From assembly GCA_933228675.1 (NCBI GenBank), contig OW121743.1, positions 91,323,998 to 91,387,997 of the forward strand: DNA of 64,000 nt, in the 5' to 3' direction. Every line of letters starts with the position of its first letter. The first letter of the stretch is position 1. The notes beneath the pieces are model-generated. The model was not told the origin of the DNA. It was given only the letters and a program-made list of their open reading frames with translations, and searched no databases. The stretch comes from Stomorhina lunata (taxonomy: Eukaryota; Arthropoda; Insecta; Diptera; Rhiniidae). Of this stretch, positions 1-9,980 are shown piece after piece. A program made the translations under genes and the position numbers.

Positions 1-211
1 GGTGCTTTTCGATAACAGTTGGGTAACCAACTTTATTAATTTACTGGAGCATAATCGTAATGTGGGTGGTATTTCTATCTTTGACAATGGCAAGTGCTCT
101 GATTCTTCCTTAAAGCACATAAACTGTGGTCAAGTAGATGGCTCATTATACTACAAGAAAAGTTCATTGAATAAGCTTCCCGCAGAAGTACTTCCCCTAG
201 TTCTGATATAA
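1..211 (+). CDS. possible partial coding fragment, 3' end of an unknown gene
   Basis: An open frame enters from the left edge and runs to a TAA at 209-211, about 69 codons. The stretch is less AT-rich than its surroundings and encodes a mixed peptide with two cysteines (GKCSDSS and HINCGQVD) rather than the low-complexity F/K/N peptides typical of this DNA. Bases 3-18 end in CAG after a T-rich stretch and could be a splice acceptor, so this may be a terminal exon. I do not recognise the family. In Drosophila a pepsinogen-like gene (pcl) lies next to ase, but the residues here do not look like an aspartic-protease C-terminus. It could also be a chance frame or a pseudogene. Confidence 0.2.
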   Translation, partial: VLFDNSWVTNFINLLEHNRNVGGISIFDNGKCSDSSLKHINCGQVDGSLYYKKSSLNKLPAEVLPLVLI

Positions 212-1554
212 ACTTATTTAAATCGAATATCCACAAATACCAATTGTTTTACACTCCTTTCTATAATTTCTTTAAGTAGATCAAGCGAAATACATTTCTT
301 ATGTATGGCAATCCCCTAAATGCTGTCCTATATTTAAACCAACTTCTAATAATAATTATCTCCAAATAATAGGTTTTAATGGGTAAGTTCGGACAAATTA
401 CAGTAACATATGAATTACTCTCTCAAATAACCAAACTTAGCAAAGAAACGCAAAATACCAACATTTTAGTCCACAATTGATTTATTTGAAAGAATACTCG
501 TATTTAGATATATGTATATTATTTGTAGAGGTTCGCACCAAAAGGTAATAATTCCATTTTAAAATATTAAGTTGCTGATGTAATTTGACTCTACATACTG
601 GTCTCCATAGTTACATTAGTTTAGTTGAAATCGCAAAACACGCCACCAGAACGTAACAATTTTTATAAAAGTTAAATTTTTACTAAAAAATTTCACTTTG
701 CAGTAAATTTATATAGTTAACGAAATATTTTTTTTTTATTAATAAGTATTAATTTTAGTTGCATTTTTCTCGAATTATGAGGTTTTTGTACTAAAAAATA
801 AAACATTTTTCATTTCGATTCAAATTTTACTTTTTCAAATTATTCTGTTGGAAACTCAAGTTCATTTAACAGATAACAGATAATTGTGAACAGCCCCTTA
901 TTATTCCTATGAAGAGAATATGATAATTTTTAACAATTTATAAAGAAAAAATGTGCAAAAATACTGAAAATGATTTATGACGGAATTTTTACGTTTTGGT
1001 GCGAACGCCTACATTCAAGCTATAATAAATATTTTGTTCTTGTTTCGTTTAATTTTTAATTACATTTTTTTTTTGTTTTTAATTGACTTTTATGAAAATA
1101 TTTGAGTTAGATTGGAAATAAAATCACTTCCACAATTCAGCAAAGACTCCAGCCAGTATTAAGTACGGGAACACAATTGTGTGACTTTTGGGTAACTTTG
1201 TAATGGTTTGGGTAGTTTCGCTATCGTACTGGAACTTAACTTTTATTTAAAATTCTTTGAAATTGTTCACTTATATAAGTAAGTGAAACACAATTTTGGT
1301 CTACCTTTTATACATTTTAAAAATATTTAAGGTGATTTTAGATTCCAAACGTAATGGATATATTCCTTAACATGAACTACATATTTAAATTAAACCATGA
1401 TTAGATCAGGTAGAGCCAAATCCTCTCACCTTTGAGATCATATAATAATGTGTGTGTTCGAGTATGATCTGGTATGATCTGGTATGATCAAATTATGATC
1501 ATGAGAGCTTTAAATAAAGATATCATTGTTATATTATGACAATTTTTAAATGTA
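212..1554. other. AT-rich intergenic spacer
   Basis: No credible gene. Contains homopolymer A/T runs and a small cluster of GGTATGATCT-like direct repeats around 1465-1500. Confidence 0.5.
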
Positions 1555-2512
1555 ACATATGGGCAAATCCGAAAAACATTAAACCAAGGACAAAATTTTG
1601 AAACTGTCAAAATCACGTATTTGTGTTTATGAAAAATGTTCCATATATTGATCCTTTAGAATATATAATGTATACATTTTTTGATTGCTCTCATCGTGAA
1701 TGGCAGGTCTTTATTTGCACTCATCTCGAATTTTGATACATTTTTTAAAATAATAGGTTTTTTAAAAGTTCATAAAAAAACACAAAAACACCCATTTAGG
1801 TATCAAGTTTCAGTATGGGCTCAAAGTCTGCTTAATGTTATACAATTAGATGTAAAAGACCCCAACAAAAGTAATTGGAGTGATATAAATAACGTCAAGT
1901 AAAAAAGGGCTCACATTATGTGGCGTCCGTCACAGAAATAAAGTTTTTTTTTATTTGACTAGTGCAATTTTTCTTTTTTTCTCCAATTGAACTTAGTTAG
2001 TAAAGAGAACTTATAGTATGATTTACATTAGGCTAAAAATATATAGATGTTAATATAGCTTTTTACAGAATAATATGCATAAGTGTGTAGCGTCCGTTAC
2101 AGTATATATTTTTTACAAAATGATATTTATGAAATACAATATTTACGAACATATATCTGTCTTATTCATAAAGCAATAACACTATCTATATCCACAGATT
2201 AAATTTAAGATATTAGGTGTTAAAAAAAGTATGCAGTGGGGCAAATTTTATGCTTTTGAAATTTAATTTTTTTTTTGATTTTTGGGATACTCTAACAGCT
2301 AGTCGCAGCATTCTTTCGACGAAAAATAACATGTAAAGAGTGAAAAACTTTAAATAAATATATGTATGTAGCCGTTTTGTGAAATAGTCGATGGCCTAAT
2401 ATTCTGTGAAATCTGTGCAAAGATATATAGTGTAGAATGGCAATAGGATACATTTAAGTACAGCATAATCCGTACAAATGTATCGCCCGTCACTCAGGAT
2501 TTGCCCACATGT
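1555..2512. mobile_element. MITE-like element with short terminal inverted repeats
   Basis: The left end near 1555-1570 reads ACATATGGGCAAATCC. The right end near 2497-2512 is GGATTTGCCCACATGT, an inverted copy with one mismatch. Inside, a GCGTCCGTYACAG motif occurs twice (about 1923-1936 and 2091-2103), with a weaker relative at 2483-2496. No transposase-like frame is present. About 0.96 kb, 1.1 kb upstream of the putative ase start site. I could not identify a clear target-site duplication. Confidence 0.4.
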
Positions 2513-3657
2513 TTTATAGTAATAACGAATCTTAAGACAATAGCAATTTTGTAGATTAATTTAGGGATATTTTGTAAGAAAGAGTTTAAAGATCATTGCT
2601 TCCACTAATTTTATTTTACTAGAGCCTGCTTAAAGCTCTGAGTGCACTGAGTTGAAAAGTTTAATTTTTGTAATTTTAATACTTAGTAATATCTTTGATA
2701 AAAAAACTGATATTTTGTACATTAATTTCACAACTTAAAGTCACCTTAAGGAAATACCAATAAGAATTTAACTGAATAAAGAAAATCCATAGAAGTAATT
2801 GAATAAGAAGTAAATAAGTAAGTTTTCTTATCAGTTTCTTATAAAATTAAAGTAATTTTTCTTGTAAAAGATCTTTTAAATTTTCGAAAGATCTGAGAAA
2901 CAACAACAAAATTAATAAAAGGGCGCAATATTATAACACATTACCAAAGAGAAATAAAAAAAAAAAATATTTTGGAACCAGGAATTTTTATAAACCAATA
3001 TGAAAAACAAAATCACCCTTAAATTCTATAACTATAAAGGATCAGATGTTAGTTTTCCCATTAAAAGTACTCGTAGAGACTGAAAAAAAAGTAAATGAAA
3101 GAGAAACTGAAACGATCATTTAAAAAACCTACAAAACACCCAACGACTCTAACTTGGGGTACAAAAAGCCAGCCTAAGGGATGAAAAGTCACCACATTTT
3201 AACAATACATTAAAACTAATACAGAGACAAAAACTATAAGAGAAAATGTTTGTAAAGGAGCTATAAAAAGGATATTTGGAATAAATGTATGTGTGTGTAT
3301 TTTGTATGGGTGTATTGGTTTTTGGGTTTGAATGTAAGGGCCAGGAGAGTAGAGACAATCAGAAATGTAGTTTATTTTTAAGTGGTGTTTTGAATAGTTT
3401 TGGTGAGAGTGAATGTCTGTCTTTCAGTTCTTCTGTATATGAAAACTCTAATGCTGCTAACGTTAACGTTTTCTATACAATTGTTGTTGCTTTTTCAAAG
3501 CATTTAAGCCAGCCGCGGCAGCAAAATTGTACAATAACTCCTTGTGTGTGATGTATAGGTAGAGTAGGTATGTATGTTTGTCTGTCCGTCTGTCTATATG
3601 ATTAAAGGTTTTCGATTTTATTATTTTCAACAAACATAACTCGTGTTGCAATAAACA
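2513..3657. other. 5' flank of asense, non-coding
   Basis: AT-rich spacer between the MITE-like element and the putative ase promoter. No coding region stands out. A short GTCTGTCCGTCTGTCT tract lies near 3580-3596. No TATA box is evident just upstream of the initiator cluster. Confidence 0.4.
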
Positions 3658-3679
3658 TCAGTCAGTCAGTTATTCAGTT
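3658..3679 (+). promoter_or_regulatory. putative initiator cluster of asense
   Basis: Three overlapping TCAGT motifs at 3658-3671 are followed by TCAGTT at 3674-3679, matching the arthropod initiator TCAGTY. There is no TATA box. A DPE-like GGACG at 3702-3706 sits one base short of the canonical +28 spacing from the A at 3676. Starting here would give a leader of about 350-370 nt. Without transcript data this is a prediction from motifs. Confidence 0.35.
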
Positions 3680-3726
3680 ACTGAAGTCATTTCCGTTGGT
3701 AGGACGTTTGTTGCAAGAGACGCCCC

Positions 3727-3846
3727 ATGACATTTCATTACGAGACATCGGGCACGCGACACACAATTGCAGCATATACAATCAGACAGCACAAAGCAGC
3801 TGGCCGTTCGTTCGTTGTCTATTACAAGACAACATTTTCCAATTAA
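3727..3846 (+). other. upstream ORF (39 codons) in the presumed ase leader
   Basis: ATG at 3727-3729 opens a 39-codon frame ending with TAA at 3844-3846, 180 nt before the ase ATG. Its context (CCCC before ATG) is poor, so leaky scanning is likely. If the transcript starts at the initiator cluster the frame lies wholly in the 5' UTR and could damp ase translation. Confidence 0.3.
3796..3803 (+). promoter_or_regulatory. proneural-type E-box GCAGCTGG
   Basis: Exact match to GCAGSTGK, the site preferred by Achaete/Scute-Daughterless heterodimers. It lies 230 bp before the ase start codon. Drosophila ase is known to be activated in neural precursors downstream of the proneural genes, so an E-box here is plausible. 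It is the only exact match I found in the 5' flank. Confidence 0.4.
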
Positions 3847-4026
3847 AATTCGTGTAAAAGAAAATTCCTGTAACATTACAGCGACGAAAAGTTCAGTTGA
3901 CATTAAAAACTCCAAGGAACAACAACGTTAAGCGGGAAAAAAGGAATACGGAAATAAAAAAAAATAAAATAAATCTTAAATAAATCTAAAGCTTTTCTTG
4001 AAAGCTTTTTATTTTTTTCGAAAAAA

Positions 4027-6060
4027 ATGGCCACCTTAAGTGTTTTAAATTATAACCTTCCTCAAGGTTTAAATATGAAAGTGAACAATCAGTCTGCCGG
4101 GTCCAATGGGGCCTCAAATAAAACTTTTAATAAAATCACAGTGCAAAATGTTTTAAGTGAAAATAGTTCTAATTCCCTGAACATCTCCAATGGCAGTAAT
4201 CCTAATGCTATTGTGAGGAAAATCAAAGATTTTGGCATGATTGGTTCAGTGAATAATGCCTCGGGAGCGGCTAGCTTGAATATGAATCCCCGCAAAAGAC
4301 CTTTAACGGAAAATAAAACAAATCCCAAGACAAATGAAACTAAAATAACACCCTCGGCCAGCAAAAAGCCCAAGTTAAGCAAAGAAGAAAGAGCCGCCAT
4401 ACGTTTGGCTAAAAAGGCAGCCAAAGAAAATTCCAATGCACCAAAAATAAATACCAAAGATCCTGCTTTGGCTTTAATGCAGCCTACAAAAATTCCCGGT
4501 ACCCCAGGACGCAAGGGTTTACCCTTGCCTCAGGCCGTGGCCAGACGTAATGCTCGTGAGCGTAATCGTGTTAAACAGGTTAACAATGGCTTTGCTGCCT
4601 TAAGGGAACGCATACCCGAGGAAGTGGCTGAGATCTTTGAAAGCCAGGGCAATAATAGGGGTACCTGCAAAAAGTTAAGTAAAGTGGAGACCCTAAGAAT
4701 GGCTGTAGAATATATCAGATCCCTAGAACGTTTGTTGGGATTTAACTTCCCCGTGGGTCTAGGGCAAAACAATTCCTCTAGTGGTGAGGAAAGCTTTAGC
4801 TTGATAAAAGATGAATTTGATGCTTATTCCCCTACCATGGATGAGCATTTTGATGATTCCCTCAGTCACTATGACAATGAAGAGTTTTTCAACTCTAACT
4901 CTAATATACAACCCCAGACACCCCTACCCTCCAGCTCACCTTTGCAAACTTTACAATCCTTAAATGATCTACCTAATATAACCACACTCAATGGCCTTCA
5001 ATACATAAGAATTCCAGGTACAAATACCTATCAACTCTTGACCCCAGATATATTTGTGGGTTCAGCTTCTTCACCGCCTTCCTCGACCATTGATGAAGAA
5101 CATTTTAATGTATTAATTGACACTAATTGCATAAGCCCTTCGTCCTCAACATCAGCAAAAATGCAGCAACAACAACAGCCAACAACTACAGCTGATCAAC
5201 AATCGCCTTCACCACCACCAATTAATTCAGCCGAGGTAATCAGAAGGGTACAAGAAACAGCACCTGTCTTAACAACAACTGCAGCGACAGCAACGGTAAC
5301 AACTAATGGAGTAGAGAATATTATAAAAGAAGGGTCTTCTTCATTATCGCCAAGAACATCATTATCGTCATCATCATTATTACTATCGCCCGTGCCACAA
5401 AACCAACAGCAACAACAACAACTTCAACTACAGCAAATGATACCAATGTTAAGACAAACATCATCCCCCAGTACAAGTCCAGTATTACATCAACAACAAC
5501 AACAAAATACATTATCACCTGCCGCAACTAATGATCAACAACATCAACTACATCATCAGGCTTTAAGACAAACGTGTGCCGCTAATCAACTACAACAACA
5601 ACAGCAGCAACAACACCATAATCATCATAATCAAGAATTTTTACTACCAAACTCAACTGACCAACAAATAGGAACTTTACACATGATTAAACAGGAATAC
5701 GAGGAACCCTCTAACAACATTTATCAAACTCATCACATGCAACAAACTTCATCACCAATTCATTTACAACCTCATATACAACTCTATCATTCTACCATTT
5801 CGCCACCTTTAGAACGTCAAACACCCTCGACTTCAACTTCGGCCTCAACCTCCAACCATATTCTGCCCGCTTTCTTTTCACATGAACAAAGTTCTCCCTC
5901 GTTTTATGAAGGAGTTGTTAACTTGAAAAAGGAGTTCGATGATGTTCTCTTAGATGGTTCTCATAGTACCAATGTTTTGTCGGATGAAAGTATGATCGAA
6001 GCTATAGATTGGTGGGATGCTCATACACCCAAATCGGATGGTGGATCGTTAATGATGTAG
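4027..6060 (+). CDS. ase: Asense, achaete-scute complex bHLH transcription factor
   Basis: Nuclear bHLH activator of the AS-C family, known in Drosophila to mark and maintain neuroblast and sensory precursor identity; it binds CANNTG E-boxes with Daughterless. The 677-residue, intronless frame shows: a conserved N-terminal block ([12 protein letters not shown] 34-45; [12 protein letters not shown] 62-73); [12 protein letters not shown] at 158-169; a bHLH at about 172-238 with basic [10 protein letters not shown] (172-181, E178 the expected E-box-contacting glutamate) and the AS-C loop; [13 protein letters not shown] (319-331); and the AS-C C-terminal motif [13 protein letters not shown] (654-666). 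These ase-specific blocks separate it from achaete, scute and lethal of scute. It is longer than Drosophila Ase (about 486 aa) because of Q-, S- and T-rich tracts at roughly 380-600. The ATG is preceded by an A-run and followed by G, a good fly context. No neighbouring gene is seen. Confidence 0.97.
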   Translation: MATLSVLNYNLPQGLNMKVNNQSAGSNGASNKTFNKITVQNVLSENSSNSLNISNGSNPNAIVRKIKDFGMIGSVNNASGAASLNMNPRKRPLTENKTNPKTNETKITPSASKKPKLSKEERAAIRLAKKAAKENSNAPKINTKDPALALMQPTKIPGTPGRKGLPLPQAVARRNARERNRVKQVNNGFAALRERIPEEVAEIFESQGNNRGTCKKLSKVETLRMAVEYIRSLERLLGFNFPVGLGQNNSSSGEESFSLIKDEFDAYSPTMDEHFDDSLSHYDNEEFFNSNSNIQPQTPLPSSSPLQTLQSLNDLPNITTLNGLQYIRIPGTNTYQLLTPDIFVGSASSPPSSTIDEEHFNVLIDTNCISPSSSTSAKMQQQQQPTTTADQQSPSPPPINSAEVIRRVQETAPVLTTTAATATVTTNGVENIIKEGSSSLSPRTSLSSSSLLLSPVPQNQQQQQQLQLQQMIPMLRQTSSPSTSPVLHQQQQQNTLSPAATNDQQHQLHHQALRQTCAANQLQQQQQQQHHNHHNQEFLLPNSTDQQIGTLHMIKQEYEEPSNNIYQTHHMQQTSSPIHLQPHIQLYHSTISPPLERQTPSTSTSASTSNHILPAFFSHEQSSPSFYEGVVNLKKEFDDVLLDGSHSTNVLSDESMIEAIDWWDAHTPKSDGGSLMM

Positions 6061-6381
6061 AATGAATATTTTAAATTAAAAGGGATGTATATTTTCTTCT
6101 TAAATAAGGCTAAAAAAGCATTTTTGGCGGTGTATAAAAGACTAAAAGTTATATAGAAAGCTAGTTCCATTCATCAAAATGCATTCAACATATTCCTTTC
6201 CTAATATTTTTATATAGCACTGCATTTATATACTAAGAGATTTTGATAGAATTTCGAATAATATAGTTAGATATTGACTTTTTGTATATCTTTAAAAACC
6301 TTATAACATATATTTATATATGTAATATATTTGAACACATTATTTTGATATATAATTTTTCTATTTTCTAATTTTTTCATC

Positions 6382-6389
6382 TGTAAATA
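6382..6389 (+). promoter_or_regulatory. PUF/Pumilio-type site in ase 3' UTR
   Basis: TGTAAATA matches the PUF consensus UGUANAUA. In DNA this AT-rich such an 8-mer can arise by chance, so binding is only a possibility. Confidence 0.25.
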
Positions 6390-6521
6390 TTACTTATATT
6401 TTAATTTAATTCTTTTAGTTTTTATCAAAAGTAGTTATTTTTATATATAAATCCAAAGCAAACAAACAAACCAAATTTTTTATAATTATTTTAAGATATT
6501 TTTAAATTTTTTAACAACAAA

Positions 6522-6534
6522 CCGGAAGACATTG
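6522..6534 (+). promoter_or_regulatory. proneural-box-like element in ase 3' UTR
   Basis: CCGGAAGACATTG contains GGAAGAC, the exact reverse complement of the GY box GTCTTCC found in 3' UTRs of Drosophila Brd and E(spl) genes. The proneural box of some Drosophila proneural 3' UTRs is, from memory, AATGGAAGACAAT, so the core GGAAGACA matches. It is a GC-bearing island in an otherwise AT-only UTR. Confidence 0.4.
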
Positions 6535-6704
6535 TTTAAAAAAATATGTATTTAGTTAAGTTCTATTTTTTACTTAAAATGGGTTAATTGTTTTATATTA
6601 AGTAAATTTTTATTAAATAAAAATTAACAAAGTTAATAAACGTTTAAAACTGAAATTTTTATGTTATTAATTTAAAAGGTTAAATAAGAAAATTTTTGAA
6701 AAAT

Positions 6705-7175
6705 CCCATTGAGCCCACTTCCCGGAATTGATATTTTGGCCACAAATATTAATATTTTTTCATGAAATTTATAACGAATACTGCTCACGTAAATCAAAAT
6801 TACTGTACCAAATTTCGATGAACTAGGTCAACATTTGACCATAGCTCCAATACAAACTCTTCTGTAAAAAAGCACTAAATGAGACAAAAATCTCTCGAAG
6901 ATAATGAGAATTTTAAGTTTATTTTTTGCGTGCTTAATTTTTGTGAAAACTGTAATCAATTTGCCGAATTTCGAGATAATCGGCTCACATTTGACCCTAG
7001 CTCTCATATAAGTCTAAATGACGAAACAGCTTAAATATATAAATTTTGAGAAAATGTTTGTATGATGGCAAAATTTAGCAAATATTTGTCTTATACAGGA
7101 AAAATAACACCTTTGATCTTAGTGGTGAAGGGTATCGAATGGTCGGGCTTGACCGACTATAACACTTTCCTACTT
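6705..7175 (+). mobile_element. 5'-truncated DINE-1/mini-me-like element, subfamily B
   Basis: Matches the 3' part of the complete copies at 39331-40126 and 49722-50537, from the CCCACTTCCCGGAATTG module through GGTGAAGGGTATC to the terminal hairpin (GGTCGGGCTTGACCGACTATA) and TTCCTACTTG. The 5' half is missing. It inserted just beyond the ase poly(A) signals. Confidence 0.75.
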
Positions 7176-7795
7176 GATTTTTTATAAAAATTGTAAATTT
7201 TTGAAAAATTTGCTATAAAAATAGTAAATTTTTAAAAAATTTGCTATAAAAATAGTAAATATTGAAAAATTTCCTATCAAAATAGCAAATTTTTGAAAAA
7301 TTTCCTATACAAATAGTAAATTTTTGAAAATTTTCCTATAAAAATAGTTAATTTTTGAAAAATAAAAAGAAAATTTTTGAAAAATTTCCTATAAAAATAG
7401 TAAATTTTTGAAAAATTCCCTGTAAGAATAGTAAATTTTTAAAAAATTTCCTATAAAAAAAGCAAATCTTTGAAAATTTTCCTTCAAAAGTAGTAATTTT
7501 TTTTAAAAATTCATAAAAAAATAATAACTTTTTCAAAAATTTTCTATAAAATAAGGAAATTTTTGAAAAATTTCCTATCAAAAAAGGAAATTTTTGAAAA
7601 ATTTCCTATAAAAAAAGAAAAATTTCCTGTAAAAATAGGAAATTTTTGAAAAATTTCCTATAAAAATATGAAATTTTTGAAAAATTTCCAACAAAACTAG
7701 GAAATTTTTGAAAAATTTATAACAAAATTAGGAAATTTTTGAAAAATTTTCTATTAAAATAGAAAGTGTTTGAAAAATATGAATAGTAAATTTTC
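7176..7795 (+). repeat. 31-bp AT-rich minisatellite, block 1
   Basis: Degenerate tandem copies of a unit made of AAATTTTTGAAAAATTTCC followed by TATAAAAATAGT. Units vary in length and sequence, which suggests an old block. It starts directly at the 3' end of the DINE-like fragment. Confidence 0.85.
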
Positions 7796-8070
7796 AAAGA
7801 ATTAATTATTGATAGCCCAACCATATAAAACCGTAAACTGACTCATGATTTCGATTGATTAAAAAAGACCATTTTTATCTTCATGAGAACTTTTTAAAAT
7901 ATTTTAGAGTTTTTCGACATAGGCTCTTTCAATGTCTCATTTCTAGGAAAGGTGATTCAAGGAAGATTATATGTACGTCATGATTATAATTAAATAAACG
8001 AGATATTTTAAATTAAACAGACAATAGTTAGTAGCGATATCTCACAAAATTTTTATTTCAAAAAACAAAT
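7796..8070. other. AT-rich spacer
   Basis: No gene or structured repeat seen between the minisatellite and the next inverted-repeat element. Confidence 0.4.
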
Positions 8071-8686
8071 AGCCTAACCACAAAACAAATTTTAAAGTCG
8101 ATTTTGTGTAAAATCGACTTTATTTTAAAGTCAACTTTAGTAATTTTTCGAACCAAAAGAAATTTTTAAAATAAGACTTAAAAATATTTTTAAACATATA
8201 CATTCAAATATTACAAACGCCATCTTCAATAAATAGAAATAATAAAATAAAATTAAAAAAAAATTACAAAAGCACAACATTAAGAAAATTTTGTGTTCAT
8301 TAGACAAAACAGCGTAAATTAATATTTTAAATTTTTTCATAATATAATGAAAAATTTATTAAATGCTCATCAGTTTTTACAAAAAAAATAATTTTTTGTG
8401 AAATAATAATGGAAAACAACAATTGTTATATGATCCCAACCCGCTTTAAAGAAATTAAATTTTAAATGTATGTAATGACTGAAAATTGTGAAAAATTTCC
8501 AATTTCGACTTAACATTTTTTTTCCAACTGATCACTAAATGAAAAATATTCGAAAATAAAAAGCTTATATTAGTTTTTAAAATTAAATTTTCAAATTTAA
8601 TTTAAAATTTGTTTTCTGGTACGATTTTCAAAATAAAGTCGACATCTTCGGTCTAAAGTCGACTTTAAATGTTCTGTGGTTAGGCT
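8071..8686. mobile_element. MITE-like element with terminal inverted repeats
   Basis: The left end AGCCTAACCACAAAACA, followed by TTTTAAAGTCGA, is mirrored at the right end, whose reverse complement reads AGCCTAACCACAGAACA followed by TTTAAAGTCGA. Subterminal AAAGTCGACTTTA-type palindromes recur near both ends. About 616 bp with no coding capacity. The superfamily is not certain and a clean target duplication is not visible. Confidence 0.6.
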
Positions 8687-9980
8687 GAAAATATTCTTAG
8701 CATTAGGTGTTCCCAAATATACTTTAGTACTTGAAATCAAATCAGCTGTTTTACTTAAAGTGCATAACTAAACTTCTTAAAACCTTATCACAATACATTT
8801 TGAAACATTTCCAATTCATTAATACTTGATAAGAGTGATTCTTTTTAAATCAAGTTCACAACGGCTTTTACGATTTCAAGGATCATAAAAAGTTTAGATA
8901 TTTTTTGTGTGAGTGTGTTTTTGAATTTGTGGTGTTTTCATAAGATTCCATATGGAATGATGTATATTACCCAGCAAACATTTTTACTTGCATAATAATT
9001 ATAAATTTTTACTTGTATAATAATTATAAATATAAAATCTTAAAAAATAATGGTATTATTTTATAAAGACAGAAACAAATAAAATTTTAGTGAATTTCAA
9101 TTTTTCGAAATAAAACTTGGACTTGTGAATTATGCAAATCCAACTCACTGGGTTTCGCCTAAGGATCTGGTTCATGATCCTGCTTGCACTCAATTGTTTT
9201 CACAAGCATACGCATATATGTATATGCTTTTGATTGTCCTTAAACATTTCTTGTATACCCCATACTCTCTTTGTTGTTTAGTTTCAATTTGTATTTTGTT
9301 CTTTGAAAAGACTTTCTTGACGCAATGACTTGGTAACGTCCTTCTTTGACATGATGAATTTTGTCAAAAGTTTATTTGTTTTGTTTTGCATTCCTTTAAA
9401 CGATAAAAAGGGTGTATAGAAAATTTTTTGCAAATTTTTTCAATATTTATACAATTTATTATAGTCGTTTTGAAATGAAATACAAAAATAAAACCGGGGG
9501 TTTCATTTAATTGAATGAATATGTTTTATTATAGTTTTTAAGGTATTGTTAAAAATTTGATATGTATTTGTGTATAAATGAAAGAACTTTTGGTTGATAA
9601 AGGACCTAAATACAGGTAAATAAGTTTCTACTTGAAAAGAACTTGTCGTCTGGTATTGTTTGGTGTCAGATTGTATTTGAATGTCTGTGCCTGTGTATGC
9701 GTAAGCTTCCTTTTTTGTCGCATTATATTAAGGAAACAGGCGAATTTCTAAAGAAATCACAAAGTTTTATTTCTTTCAGTTATTTTTGAATTGAAATCTT
9801 ATGAGTACGAGTTTTGTGAAGGGGTGTTTCTTATTACAAGTTTTCAGTAAGTTTACCTACCGGTTTTTACAAGGAGTCTTATGGATTTCTTTTGTTATTC
9901 GGAATTTGTTGAGGCGAAATGACTTGTTTTGAAGGGTAATATGGATGTGTGAATATTATATGCATGCATATATTTTCCAA
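8687..9980. other. AT-rich intergenic DNA
   Basis: No gene supported. A short duplicated motif ACTTGYATAATAATTATAAAT occurs twice near 8987-9032. Short open frames here have no recognisable features. Confidence 0.4.

Larger units (their letters stand above)
6061..6660 (+). other. ase 3' UTR with poly(A) signals
   Basis: Very AT-rich, consistent with a 3' UTR of about 560-600 nt. Canonical AATAAA signals lie at 6616-6621 and 6635-6640; no earlier AATAAA follows the stop codon. A DINE-like fragment begins shortly after. Contains a proneural-box-like motif and a PUF-type site, listed separately. Confidence 0.55.

Noticed and set aside
1681..1902. 73-codon frame upstream of ase
   Set aside because: No ATG start, lies inside a MITE-like element, and no recognisable features.
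4089..4514. 141-codon frame on the strand opposite ase
   Set aside because: Antisense shadow of a conserved coding region; peptide unrecognisable.
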